From positions 1 through 63,335 of the forward strand of contig JAKSYS010000345.1 of NCBI GenBank assembly GCA_022925895.1: a stretch of 63,335 bases of DNA. Direction: 5' to 3'. Every line of letters starts with the position of its first letter. Position 1 is the stretch's first letter. Shown in pieces: positions 42,239 to 54,218 of the stretch. The position numbers and the translations under genes are program-made. Origin of the DNA: Fragilaria crotonensis (taxonomy: Eukaryota > Bacillariophyta > Fragilariophyceae > Fragilariales > Fragilariaceae). The notes beneath the pieces are model-generated. The model saw only the letters and a program-made list of their open reading frames with translations. It was not told the origin of the DNA and ran no database searches.

Positions 42239-45200
42239 TCAAGCGTGATCAGTAATATCGTATAAGATGAGACCAACCAAATGATCTCTCTTCTGTCCAC
42301 CCGGGATAATCTTAGTACATAGATCAGCGGGATTATCGTGTGTCGAGATGTGAGCGGTGATACATTCGCCCATCGCGACAGCCTCACGCACGGCGTGATA
42401 ACACACAGAGTTTGACTTTTTCTTCAATGTAGACTCTGGACGTTGTGTATTATGTATGACTGACATATTGTCACCGTAAATCATAGATGGACCGTCAATC
42501 GGTACACCCATCATTCGTAATTTGTACCGGAGTCCCCTCAAAGCTTCCATGCCGTGTTTCATCGCGACGAATTCGGCACCAAACACACTGGTTTCAATCG
42601 TTGCCTGCTTCTTCGAGTGCCAAATTATCGGCGACATGTTGAGGTATATTAGGAACCCAGTCCTCGAACGTCGAGTACGTTGATCATTCGCATGATCCGA
42701 ATCGACAAATAGTCGAATATCCACATCTTTGCCTCGTGGCGGTGGTGCATTAGGTGGGATTGCTTCCGTCACATTCCCATAAAACGATTTCCAGTCACAT
42801 TCCTTGAAGGCTGAACGATCGATGTCCGGATACGTCGGATCGAAGACAATCCTAGCATTATGCTTCTTTTCAAGGTGGTTGAACAAATGAAACACAGCTT
42901 CAAGGTGCCCGTCACGTGGCATGATCAGGTGCGACGCAAGTTCCGACACTTCCGTTATAATATCGACTCGGCCCAACTCGACGCACCAACGTAACACTCC
43001 GATCTGCGACTGATAAAACGAAGCCTGTTCAGACGATAGCTCTGGTGTCACGTCCAACTCGGGTGCATAATTCAGCGGGAACGGGCCGGATGATCGCTTT
43101 GCCCATTTACGTGTCGGAAAGTGTCTCGCGTGAAATGCCTTGACGTTAGCAACCGCGGCCTGGATGTACTTGCTAGAGCTCATGCCCCACGCAACCACTC
43201 CATTCTGTAACGTCACCGGTCGCAACTTTGCCCCAAGATAATACTCTGGATCTCGCATCGACCCAGCCTTCGTTTTAAAGAAGTAGTCAATCTCCCTTAA
43301 GGCCTTGAGTCCGTCGTGATGGACAACCAGTATGTCATCCACATAGAGTAAACAGTAGGCATAGTAGCGGTAGTTATCCTCTTCCGAACCTCTGGTTTTA
43401 TCCACAAATCATGGTCCGCCTTGCACGGTTCCCATCCGAGGTGCCTCATACAATCCGCGAGATGGTTCCTGAATGACGCGCCCGCGGATTTTAGTCCGTA
43501 GAGCGCGCGGACGATGATTGCACGCTTACCAGCGTCCTGTCCAAATTCTGGCCCCAATTTGCACCAAATCCTTTCCCCAACTGGTGCGGTGAGATATGCA
43601 TTTTCAATATCTGCGGTTTTGACTTCTAAGTCATTCAGCGCAGCAAGGGTCAGTGCAATCCGTACCGATTCACGAGATACGACGCTGGCATATGTCACTG
43701 TTGCCGACGGCGGTACCGTCATGTGCCCGCCTGCAACAAGTCGTGCCTTGCGCTGGAAATCTTCCATCTTCACATCAAATACTAGGTGGCAACGCATCTC
43801 TTGAAACGTCGGCGGCGGGTCCTTCCCTTCCTCCAGGATTTCAAACGCCACCCGGACCTTTGACATTTCTTACGAACCGCATCTTGCCAGAGTGTGTTTC
43901 CATTCTCTCTGTCGATACGGATGCAATCTTCATACGTCTTGGGAACTTCGATCCCAAACTTGTGTGTTCGTTTGTGGTAGCGCTTGTTCACCGCGGCAAT
44001 GATACGGTTCCGACGCCTAAGGGTATAGGGAACCCACCATGCAAACGCAGCCTCAGAGTCAATTCCATGGGCCACCGCATATTCGGCAACTTCGATTGGA
44101 TTCGATTCCTTCACGTCGGCTAAACGCTCCCACGAGGTCGTACCATCCTTCCACTCTATACATAAGCGCCAGCCCTTCGTCGTCTGTCGCATTCGACGAT
44201 TCGAACCCCGAGTGATCCACATATCGGACTTCGCAATCGCAGAAGCATCTTTCCGATGGTCGACGATGCCCGATAGCAGTAGATATTGATTGCCCTCGGA
44301 GTCACATTGCGAGTACATGTTCTGCGCGATGATGTTGGCAGCAACCTCAGTCTTTTCTCCGTGCGGAAATTCTACCTCGTACGTACGTGTATCGAGGATC
44401 GGGTTGGCATTCGCCTTCCCACGGAGCGTTCCATCCGAGGACCGCTTGCGACCGCGAACGGTGGCCGTCATCATTTTGTCTCCTATCGGCAGGGATACTT
44501 GAGCTCCGACATATTGATCATACGTATCGTCGTCGGCCTCATCAATATCCGGAACAAAACGAAGTCCATCGTCATCCTCGCCGTCGCTGTATGGTTCATA
44601 TATCGGCGTTCCGAGATCCTCGAGCTCCGGGTCATTTACGAAGTCCTCATATTTGAACGCGTCACCAAGAGCCTTGTTCACGGACTCGGTAAACTTTTCC
44701 CGCTCCTCTTCATCGTCTCATCTGACATTTCGTCAGGAGTTAATGACCTGACAGTAGAGCGATAAACCACTTGCCCGTTTGCCTTGAGTATCTTCCTCGT
44801 CATCGCTGGTCCGATATCGATTGCTGGGCCAAGGTCTCTACCTAGCACCATTTTGTCGTCAGGGTACGTGGCCACTGTGTCGCGAAACATCACCCATTCA
44901 TACCAACTGAAGAGCGCCAGTGCGGAGATGTCGGCCGTGTTACCCATAACGATAGTTTCCGGCACTTGCCCATCAAGTTTGTAAATGTCGTGGGCAGTGA
45001 GGGAACGCACGTACGCTTCCCTCTCAGGCAGTGATCCCACAATCGCTTCGGTGACCTTGAGCGAACCATCTGGCGTCCGACGCCTTTCTTCAGCTCACGT
45101 ATCGCGGATTCAGCCGAGTTCGACCAGGGAGAGTACGGTTCAGTCTGTTTTACCCTTGCGCCAGCCTCTGCACTTCCGACGGAAGTTACCCAGCAGTTGT

Positions 45201-46328
45201 TCCTTGAGTTATCCATGATCAGCGTGTTTGGGACCCCTCACGTTGGAAGAGTAATGAAAGGCCCTCGTGCGCTTCGCTTTTCTTACGCATGGGATACGCT
45301 CGGGTCCAACCATCCGGAGTTGCGAAGATCTGAGCATACTTTTATTCCTCGAGCTTACGGTGTTCGACTCGAGGGTGTCCGTAAAACAGTCGATCGGAGC
45401 CTCCGATATCGCAATTGTCGGTCGTTTGTCCTGAACCTCCGAGTTAGGCTCGGGTGGAGCAATGTTCGAATACCGCGTTGCGTTGTCGCCTTCACGGTTC
45501 GACGTGCCGCGTTCATGTCAATTCCCCAATTCCTCGCAATCTGTTCAGCATCGAATTGCCTCCCAGGTGAAGAAGCTCTCACGGTCCGTATTGCAATTCC
45601 TGATGTGAGTTCCTGATAATGCGTCATCGTCAAACACAACAGAAATGCCATAGAGTGATATCCCAACGCCGTCGAGTTCGGAGTTAACGCGTCTTCCCAT
45701 CAAAGATGTGTTGGACACTACACAGAGGCGGTTGGCCAGTGGGAGGGTTCTACCCAATTCGGTCCCCTGTGTCCGATACATATTTGAGGAGAGCGTCTTC
45801 CTGTTCGGCATAAACGGGATCGTGCGGGTCGTAGTCGGGTGCCTCGCTCGTGAGAATAATGTGGGGCAGTTGATCATATTCCTCGCGTGTCGGTTTGCGG
45901 GTTGGAAACGACGAGGCTACCCCGATGATCGATAATGGTATGACGTACGGTGTGTCCGATTGTTCGATCGGAATTACCAACGAATGCGTAAGCTCAGTAG
46001 GTTGGTCAGTCAAGAAACGTGGAACATCGTTAACCTTGACGTCATTCAGTCGGAGCTGCATCGTAGAGAGTAAATTGTGTGATAAGTCGGGGATATAAAT
46101 AGCCTGATGCACAATTAAGATGACGGTTCGCCCTGTCACAGCGTCATCGTATGCGAGTGCTCCGGAGACCGTTCGTAGGTCTTTAGCTACCGGACCATTT
46201 GGGTCGTACCCCGAGACGTTTATCGGTCGATCATAATCGTGCACTAATAAGGCATTACGGCCGATCGCACATTGATCGGCGTGAGAGTCAAGGTCAGTTC
46301 GTGACTCCATCACCGACGTGTCGATCAC
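42239..46328 (-). pseudogene. Copia pol: protease, integrase, RT, RNase H, frame-broken
   Basis: In transcription order: protease with DSHADQCAIGRNALLVHDYD (46328-45750); integrase core with MDNS and YSPWSNSAESAIRELKKG (45666-44890); a linker with ATVRGRKRSSDGTLRGKAN (44681-43782); RT with HMTVPPSATVTYASVVSRES, VRALYGLKSAGASFRNHL and catalytic YVDDILVVH (43866-43200); RNase H with LFVDSDHANDQRTRRSRTGF and EFVAMKHGMEALRGLR (to 42239). The parts lie in several frames, with breaks near 45700, 45300, 45050, 44680, 43830 and 43390. Order and motifs are clear; an intact polyprotein is not encoded as assembled. Confidence 0.8.
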
Positions 46329-46394
46329 ACTAAAGGTCCGAAGAGTCGAAACGTTGCGCGTGCAGCCATGGCACGTACAACTGTGGCCTGCGTG

Positions 46395-47909
46395 TCACTT
46401 TGACTTAGTCGTCTGCCGTGTCAGGGACGCATTAGTACGATTCGTCCCGGACGCAGACTTGATAGAACGGGGTTGCGTCTCATTGGACGACTCGGTTGCC
46501 ACCGATGCATCGTCGGCGTTGATAAGATCGGTCTTAGTGATTTGCTTGGCGAGCTGCGCAACAGAACGATTCAGTGCCTTTAAGTCCTTGGCCATCGTCT
46601 TGGGTTTGAACTCACCACCAGACTTAGACTTCGAGTCCTTGCCGGTCTTGCTATCCTTCGCACCGGGAGTATGGCCACGCTTCTTACGTTTCTCAGCCAA
46701 GTCCCTTTTCTGGGCGGAGGTCAAGGCAGCATATTCCGCTTTTGTGTAGTAGCGGTCTTCAGCTTCGTCGCGCTTGCGTTTGTTACCGCTGTGGACCTTG
46801 ACCTCCGAAATGTTCACGTTGCTTGGACTACCTTTCGCCTTCGATGCCGTCTGCTTGATGAAGTCCTGATATAGGGTAACACAAGCATCGAAATCGTTTC
46901 GAAGAGCTGCGTCAGACATGATTCGTGTCTTTACAGAATCGTACTTGTCAGTGCGAATGCCGTCCATCAAGTATCGGACTTTAGAACGGGCGTCAATCCC
47001 ACTGTAACCGTATTCAACAAGCCCCTCGAGAATCGAGTGCTGCTGTTATGGACATTGATATATTTTTCAAAGTCCCATCTGCGCTGTTCGCCATTGTAGA
47101 CGGTCGATTGGAGCTTCTGCTCGGCCTGGGTTGCCATGTTATCGACATTATTGGGCCCCAAGTAATGAGTCCACAATGCAAGGTACGCCATCCTGCCGTC
47201 ACGAGTTCGTTGAGCGTCTTTCACGTACGTCCAGCACGAGTTCTCGCGAGTGATTCGCGCAATGATCTCCCAGACTTTCTGCCGGTTGACAAGATATGTC
47301 GGGTCGGGTTGCGTACCCCGCCGCGGTAATCCTGAAGTGAGGGGCGCGAGCGATCATCTCGTCCTGGACCGTCGCGTACCCACCCTCGGGCTCAACCGTA
47401 GGGACCGCCTCATCTTTACGGACGACGTATGCCAAAGGGATCATTTTATCACCGAGGTAGGAGCGTAGGTATTCGTGAATCGCTTCCATTGTTTTAGGCC
47501 AATCCTTGGCGTTAATCACAGGAAGATCGTCGGATGCCTTCCATGTGTCTTCGTAATCACGTAGCTCACGAATCGAACGAATATTTTCGAGCGTCACATC
47601 CGCTGGTGTAACGGTCCTACCAATGCGGACTTGATGCCTAAGGTAGAAGGCCGCGAGCTTCAAATTCGTTTCGGCTCTAGCGTTTACCTGAATGCCAGGG
47701 TTGGGGACAGCGTTCCCAGCTGCGTTGACTTGTCCAGGGATGACACCACCTGGGCGACGAATCAACTTGGCTAGGTTCGAGATCTCGTCGTCAGACAAGA
47801 GTCTGATTTCTTCCAGGGAGTCAATTCCTTGCTCGTCAGTGATGGCCTGAGCGGCAGCATCAAGGAAGCCAATGCGGACGAGAGCGGTGCGGACAGCGGC
47901 AGGTTCCAT
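46395..47909 (-). pseudogene. Copia gag, frame-broken
   Basis: It starts at ATG 47909 with MEPAAVRTALVRIGFLDAAA. The first frame reads sensibly to about 47340, the next (PTYLVNRQKVWEIIARI, MAYLALWTHYLGPNN) to about 47040, and the last (HSILEGLVEYGYSGIDA, KVRYLMDGIRTDKYDSVKTR) to 46395. Each junction is explained by one missing base. The C-terminal part is Lys/Ser-rich. No zinc knuckle is obvious. Confidence 0.75.
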
Positions 47910-48432
47910 GGTTGGAGTGAATTACCAGTTTCGATAACAATCTTGTGGTATCAGATCCACGTTTCGCTCTTGCTACTTTTACGTGGGTAGCCCACGGATG
48001 GGACGGTATCCGCGTCGGTTAGATGTTACTCCGGTTAAGATAAGTAATTGTGTCACTTAATACGTATATGTCGTACATTTGGTATCTATTTCCAAAATGT
48101 CGATATCGGTTTACCCGGATGGATCGGGAAGGAAATAGAGCGTCCTCTGAATCCTCTATAATGCAGTATATCCACGGTAGGATCCGTTGGATGGATATAC
48201 GTATCCTAGGCCAATGTACCATCCACATTTAAGGTGCACTAGGATAAGGCAGTTCAACGCATGCCCAGGCACGCAACTGTTTCATCATTTTCATGACTCA
48301 TGAATCCGGCATGATGACGGCTGCCGACGACCGTCGTTGATCAACTGTTTAACCCATTTCCAAATGGTTCATTCCAGACGTATAAGCAAAGGGTCCGACG
48401 CGACCAATGTGAGCTATCTGGGTCTGATAAAC
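47910..48432 (-). other. 5' leader of the copia element
   Basis: 523 bp between the 5' LTR and the gag ATG. The primer-binding site should begin right next to 48432; the minus strand reads TTTATCAGACCCAGATAGC there. I could not assign a tRNA. Confidence 0.4.
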
Positions 48433-48563
48433 TGAGTTAAGTACAGCAAACAACGATAGACGAACTATAACGGACGAGTTAGAGTTGTGAGCCCATGTGT
48501 ACTCCACGGCCTTACTGTACTACTGGCTATTGTGTACTGTACTAGACCGTCTACCTTTTGTCA
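48433..48563 (-). repeat. 5' LTR of the copia element
   Basis: 131 bp, identical to 41967-42097, beginning TGACAAAAGG and ending CTTAACTCA on the minus strand. Confidence 0.9.
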
Positions 48564-49187
48564 ATATTTCGAACCATTCAAATGTACCTGGAGCTCCGAG
48601 TACACTACCAGTACAGTTTATGGACGTCTTCAATTAAAGGTCGCTACAAAGGTACAGCACGCCGTGTGTCACAGAAAATGGAGGGAAACATCTTGTTTTT
48701 GCAGGAAATGGGTAGAGTACTCTATAGCTACTACAAGTAGTAGAGAGAGTTTTACTGCAGTATGCATACAGCCTACTCCGAGTACTGACTAAGCACGAAA
48801 AACATCCCCTGAAGGGAGAGGATGAACCTATCCTCACAACTACAAGTACCCAGTTCATTTAGATCAGACAGTGAACTTTTTTAGAGAGGCCTGTTCATAG
48901 CCAATGAAGGCTGCCCAAATGTGTTTATAGGTCTGATAGGCTGACTCTACTACGTCGAAGTGGTAGAAGCAATTTCCGGCCTTGTCCCCTTCGACTTCTC
49001 ATTTAGGCGTTTGTACTAACATTTTGGGCCTAGGAGAAAGGCTTGTTCAAGGCTTTTCTCTTCAAAGAAAGCAACAATGTTTTGAGCTCACACATTCACC
49101 CACTACCTCTCACGGAATCGACATTTCCAATTTGCATCAGTGGCGTTGTTGCAAACATCAGCAACTGCGGTAGGTTTCATCTTCGTC
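48564..49187. other. Spacer upstream of the NikA-like gene
   Basis: About 620 bp with several GTAC words and no recognisable domain in any frame. If the NikA-like gene has an upstream exon for a signal peptide, it would have to lie here. Confidence 0.35.
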
Positions 49188-50960
49188 ATGTCGACAAACT
49201 TGGGAAAGTGCAATGCTGTGTCCATCGATTTCATCGTCCGCGACACCGATCCCGAGATGGAGGCCGTTGAGGATGATATCAAGGGGGACCTGGCAAAGAT
49301 TGGTATCAAAGTCAACAGTATGTTTCTGAACGACGAAGATTATATCGATGCAGAACTGAACGGTAACTACAACGTTTTGTTTACTCGCACGTGGGGCGCC
49401 CCATATGATCCTCATTCGTACTTATCGTCTTGGGCTGTTCCAAGCCATGTCGAGTACTCTGCCATCGGTAACCTCCAGCCTCCCCTTACTCGTGATCTTC
49501 TTCTCCAAAAGATTGAAAAAGTCCAAAAGGAGCTAGATCCCCGAGCAATCCAGGAGCAGTGGCGAGAAATCCTTGACGATGTTCACCAGCAAGCTCTCTT
49601 CATGCCACTCTGGGGAACTCGTGTCCCGTACGTGATCAATCGGCGCTTAGTCGGTTTCGTCCCCGGTGAACAATCATGGGCATTCCCTTTGAATAACGTC
49701 AAGGTTGTCGAAGGATCCACCAGCGTTACGGTCTCTCCTGGAGCGGGTAGTCTCTTTACGAGCGTTGGTCCTCTCAACCCCCATCAGTACTCGCCCAACC
49801 AGCTCTTTGCTCAAGATTGGATCTACGAAGGCCTCGTGAGTTACGGTCAGGACGGCCAGATCGTTCCATCTCTAGCCTCATCGTGGGTAACCGAATCGAC
49901 TGCAGAAGGCCAGCGTGTCACATTCAAGCTCCGTCAAAACGTCACATTTCATGACGGAACGGCCTTCAACTGTACAGTTGCCAAGCTCAACTTCGACCAC
50001 GTCTTGTCCGATATCGTCAAAAAGCGTCACCAGTGGTACGGCGCCCCACAGCATCTCAAGTCATGGGTGTGCAACGACGCGGGCGATTTCGTTCTCGAGA
50101 CAACAACCCCTTTCTATCCGCTTCTTCAGGAATTGACTTACATCCGCCCTCTCCGATTTGCCTCGGCGTCGGCTTTTGCGAAAGGTGTCGACTCGAACCC
50201 AGACTTGCATAATTCGTGCGAGCCGGGAGGATTCGGTGAAAAGTGGAACTATCTCGAAGACAATGTCACATGCCTTGGCCTTACCGCCCCAATTGGAACG
50301 GGACCTTTCAAGTATGTATCGCGCGAAACCAACAACGGAACTGATGGTCGTGTCTACTTTTCACGCCATGATTCCTACTGGGGGCAAGTGCCTGACATTC
50401 AAAATATGGTTCTTGTCCCGTACGCCGACACGAATGAGGTGGAAGCCGCACTTCTTTCGGGGGAACTCGACATGACGCTTGGAATTGGCCCACTCTCGGC
50501 CAAACAGATTCAGGACATCAAGTTCAAACACAGCGACAAGTTTGATGTGCTTCACGGTGAGGTTCTCCAACACGCTATTCTTGTTTTCAATGGCAACAAG
50601 GCGCCCACCGACGATATAGAAGTCCGCCGAGCTATCATTCATGCAATTGACAAGGCTGCTTTCCTTGAAGAAGAGTTTGGAGGCCTTGAGCAACCCGTGA
50701 CGCAACTCCTTCCATTCACTGCCCCCTACTGCAACATTGATTTGAGTCCCAAATGGGGCTTCGACCTCGAAAAAGCCATGTCAATCAATTGTCCCCCAAG
50801 TATCCCCACTAACAGTCTTTCTGCCGGGGCCATTGCCGGAATTGTGGTCGCCGTATGCTTCGTTATATCTCTTGTTGCATTTGTTGCTAACATGATTCTT
50901 CGTGAACGTAGTGGACAGCCGATGTTTGCCCCGCCCTCGAAAGAAGCCGTTTCGGCGTAA
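49188..50960 (+). CDS. NikA-like solute-binding protein with reversed domain order and a C-terminal membrane anchor
   Basis: The frame opens at GTG 49140; the first ATG is 49188, giving 590 residues. Residues 10-140 match the C-terminal third of E. coli NikA (SBP family 5): TWGAPYDPHSYLSSWAVPSH keeps equivalents of Trp398, Tyr402 and the nickel ligand His416 (here Trp69, Tyr73, His87). Residues 150-530 match the N-terminal two thirds of NikA: LNPHQYSPNQLFAQDWIYEG, KKRHQW (Trp100 site) and RPLRF (Arg137 site), ending at DLEKA. Together they make one whole NikA in permuted order. A membrane helix (about 546-570) and a basic tail follow. No signal peptide is visible. Nickel or nickel-chelate binding is inferred. 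Confidence 0.75.
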   Translation: MSTNLGKCNAVSIDFIVRDTDPEMEAVEDDIKGDLAKIGIKVNSMFLNDEDYIDAELNGNYNVLFTRTWGAPYDPHSYLSSWAVPSHVEYSAIGNLQPPLTRDLLLQKIEKVQKELDPRAIQEQWREILDDVHQQALFMPLWGTRVPYVINRRLVGFVPGEQSWAFPLNNVKVVEGSTSVTVSPGAGSLFTSVGPLNPHQYSPNQLFAQDWIYEGLVSYGQDGQIVPSLASSWVTESTAEGQRVTFKLRQNVTFHDGTAFNCTVAKLNFDHVLSDIVKKRHQWYGAPQHLKSWVCNDAGDFVLETTTPFYPLLQELTYIRPLRFASASAFAKGVDSNPDLHNSCEPGGFGEKWNYLEDNVTCLGLTAPIGTGPFKYVSRETNNGTDGRVYFSRHDSYWGQVPDIQNMVLVPYADTNEVEAALLSGELDMTLGIGPLSAKQIQDIKFKHSDKFDVLHGEVLQHAILVFNGNKAPTDDIEVRRAIIHAIDKAAFLEEEFGGLEQPVTQLLPFTAPYCNIDLSPKWGFDLEKAMSINCPPSIPTNSLSAGAIAGIVVAVCFVISLVAFVANMILRERSGQPMFAPPSKEAVSA

Positions 50961-52190
50961 ACAATGTTTGTTGGCTTTCAGAAAGCGAACATGCTTGGTC
51001 TGACGAGATAACTGGGTATCGACATCGTGCTGCAACGTCTATGCGTCGTATGCGTACATACATGTACATGCAATATGGTTTTCAAATGAAGGGTAGGTTG
51101 CGGCCCCGAAGTCCTGTATGTAGGATACATTAGAATGTATTGCTTGTCCGTATCATACATAGTTACGCCCATCGACCGTGCGTATCATACTGCAGACTAC
51201 AGTACCCGGGTAAGGTATTCCGGAGTACGGCCAATGTATGTCATATAAAATGGGTATGAGGTATGAACCTCGCCACTCGCCACTCGCCACTCTCATCACT
51301 CATCTTCTCATCACACATTTTTCACTTTCAAAAATGCCATTGCTCCAAGTTCTACAGTACTACAGTATTCAGTACAACTCATTAGTCACAGTGCACCGGC
51401 ACAGGCTACAGTACCTACCTGTGGTATGGAAGACAGGGAACCATTCATCTCTTCACCCGTTCTCATCCCGACACAGCGACGAACAACACCACTATCGTCC
51501 TCAATATCCTCCTCACAATATCTATAATCTATATCTATACTGTGTAATACCTAATACCCTCGGTACGAAGTTGACAAGACGACGACAAGAAAGGACTATA
51601 CTAGCTAGTAGAGTGTGTTTTGCTGCAACAGTAATCATGGAGGAGTTTCATCAGCTGCCGCCACAGCCGCAGGCGAAGCATCATGTTGGCACAACGGCAA
51701 TCATTGCCATTTCGTGCTTCATTGTGCCATACATGGTCCCTGTCCTTGTCATGACCAATAGCAGTACGGCATCAATATTGAACGATGTTAGTTTGTTGCT
51801 TATCCAAATATTGAATTTGACATTGTACATTGTGGAGTAAGCTCTTTGATTCCTTATTTGGAGACATCCCTCCTGCGTTGTTGGGTAGCACAAGAAAGGG
51901 GTATGGTTCATGCCAATCGTGCAATTTTGACGACAATCCACGTACAGCCAAAAAGAGAATCCCTCCCCTCCAACCCTCAACATGGGCAGTCCAAGATAAT
52001 CTTGAGCAATTCATGAGCACACTCAGGGATTGTACCGCGATTATCATACTACGCATCCAAGTTAATGTGTGCGCAGGTTTCTACCTTAATAATGATTATA
52101 AAAAGCGAGAGAGCGAGACTGTTATACTATTCGTTCGACAAGATTGGACACACATATATATATATTCTTCGTCGCGTAACCAACACGCAT
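50961..52190. other. Convergent spacer with a doubtful small ORF
   Basis: About 1.2 kb between two convergent stops. GTAC words occur at 51180-51420. A frame from 51238 is open to 51840, but only its last part is protein-like (listed separately). Confidence 0.35.
51636..51840 (+). CDS. Possible small membrane protein
   Basis: 67 residues from ATG 51636 (MEEFHQLPPQPQAKHHVG) with two hydrophobic segments (TTAIIAISCFIVPYMVPVLV and VSLLLIQILNLTLYIV). GTAAGC just before the stop could be a splice donor. No homology is recognised and chance is a real alternative. Confidence 0.2.
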
Positions 52191-54218
52191 TTACATGCCA
52201 TTCACAATTGCGTTCTGGACATCTTCCACCGACACATAGACTTCCTCTGGCGCCAAGGACGGCATGCGTTGAGCTCCAGGAGTAATGAGCTTCATGGGCG
52301 ACATACTCTGTCTCGACGTATCATCCGCCGATTGCTGTCTCTTGCGCATCTCCGAGCGAACTCCCTGCAACAACAATTCCGCGACATTGCGGTCCAATCT
52401 CCATTCTTCGTCAGTGTTGCTGGCAATCAAGTCGGACAAATACTTGATAGTCAGGCCCTCGCCCGCCACGAGGCCCTTCATGCTGAGTTTGGACATGAAC
52501 ATGCGGGCGATTTGGGATGGAGTGGGGTCTGGCAATTCCAGACGCGTCAGGAAGTGTCCCTTAAAGCCAATGTCTGACGACAAGATGCGCTGCACGTTCT
52601 TGGAACTGCCCGTCATAATGACCAAGGGACTTCCAGAAGGTAAGGCGCGAGCGATTTCTCGCAAAGCCGCAGCGCCATGATCGCGGGCACGAGGGCGGGC
52701 GGTAGAGGGCAAGAGACTGGCAGCGTCGTTAATAAAGAGAACGCCACCGGACGCCTTTTCCAGTATTTTTCTGGTTTGGAAGACGGTGCGGGCCTCGCTT
52801 TTGCGATCAATAAAGTCTTCGCGAGTGGCTTCGACAAAGTTTGGGCTCTTGACGGCGCCCATCTTGTACAAAAGAGGGATCAAGAGACGGGCAATGATAT
52901 CCATGTTGGTCCCGGTGTTACCGACCAAGGCCATGTGACGAGGAACAAGTTTCTTGGTACCTTGCATCTCAAGGGTACGGCGAAGACCACGAATTTGGTT
53001 CTTGAGGGCATCCATTCCGATGAGCTGAGCGAGGGCAACCTCCACGTCGTCGTCAGGAGGGCAAAGCGCATCCTCAATCAATTCCGCCTCTTCTTCTTCA
53101 TCGCGGGCAGCCGCAGGGCTGTAAAGGGCAGACTCATCGCCGCCATCGCCCAAAACTCGGTCTCCATCAGCACCAGCCTTTCGAATCTGTGCGGTGATGA
53201 CAGTGTATCAAAGAAAATTAGATCAAGGCAATAATGTGCATGCACGCATCCAATCCACACACATCTTAACAGTGCACTTACCTGTTCCAACATGCCATCC
53301 AAATCTCCTGCTGCCTTGGGGTCAATACCAGCGGAATACAAGGCATGTGGATGGGCATCCTTAATGTCCATGAGCAAGGACAAGACGAGTTCCAAATCTT
53401 CATTCGACGAATCATGTTTCTCCATATTCCTCTGAAGTTCCTTCTCCATTCGCTCGCATCTGGCTTTGGCAGCTTCGAGTACTTCATCATCGGTCGGTGG
53501 CACAGTCTTTCCCTGCAAGAGTGCGACAACATTGGGCGACGCTCCATCGGCAATGGCGAGGTCGAGGGGCGTGTTGTTGTCATTGTTTTTCTGTGAGGCG
53601 CCCTCGGGGTAGGCGTGGTAAAGTGCCTCCACGACCTCGAGGGGTGCATTGTAGTGGGCGGCGTAGTGGAGGGGTAGGTTTCCGTGGTTGTTCTTTTGTG
53701 CGGCGCCTTCTGGGTAGAGTTTGAGCAAGAGACGTTCAACTTCGAGAGGTCCCTTCTTCCATGCTGTAAAGTGAAGAGCGAGGTTACCGTAGTTGTTGGT
53801 GCTGCGAGCAGCATCGGGGTTGGCTTCCAAGAGTGCTTCAGCAACTTCGAGCGGGGCGCGGAACGATGCAGCGGAGTGGAGAGGCAAGTTACCACGATCG
53901 TTCTTGATCAAGGCTTCGTGTCTGTGTGATGGGAAATGTGTGTGAGTGCATTATAGATACAATCAGCGACAAGCGGTTTCATTGAGTAGTAGTTGTCTCA
54001 AAGTGATTCTGTCAATACACTGCAGGAACACAAAGATCAACACTAGGGACCGCATATGTGTGCTAGTCCCGACACTCTGCAATCTGCACTATAACTCACT
54101 TGGTGGCAGGATCCGTGGCACGAGCAATTGCTGCCTTCCAACCTTTAGCCAATTCATGGAGATCCACAAAGTCTCCCGACGGCTGAAGCGACGAGGATGT
54201 TGCATTCATCTGCATCAT
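52191..54218 (-). CDS. Ankyrin repeat-AAA+ (CbxX/CfqX type) protein with degenerate Walker motifs, three exons
   Basis: Exons are 54218-54100, 53921-53282 and 53186-52191, with introns of 178 and 95 bp (GTGAGT...ACACAG; GTAAGT...GCACAG). The product has 584 residues. The first ATG in exon 1 is 54218; two more follow within ten residues. Ankyrin repeats (DRGNLPLHSAASFRAPLEV, NHGNLPLHYAAHYNAPLEV) fill about residues 45-165. The AAA+ domain starts near IGMDALKNQIRGLRR. The Walker A site reads GNTGTNMD in place of GNPGTGKT, and Walker B reads LFINDAAS in place of LFIDEAYT. The catalytic Lys/Thr and acidic pair are lost, so ATP hydrolysis is unlikely. The intact paralog lies divergently at 55192-57218. 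Confidence 0.85.

Larger units (their letters stand above)
41967..48563 (-). mobile_element. Ty1/copia LTR retrotransposon (CoDi-like)
   Basis: Two identical 131-bp LTRs (TG...CA) enclose gag, protease, integrase, RT and RNase H in copia order on the minus strand. ATAT flanks both outer edges (41963-41966 and 48564-48567), a probable 4-5 bp target duplication. A purine tract (GAGGGGA on the minus strand) sits next to the 3' LTR. Identical LTRs indicate recent insertion, yet the coding region is broken in many places. CoDi elements are the main copia lineage in diatom genomes. Confidence 0.9.

Noticed and set aside
48380..48432. A defined tRNA primer-binding site for the copia element
   Set aside because: The sequence next to the LTR does not clearly match a tRNA 3' end that I can recognise.
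48564..49187. The copia element having cut the NikA-like gene in two
   Set aside because: Sequence on both sides of the LTRs is non-coding and does not resemble NikA, so the reversed order is not explained by this insertion.
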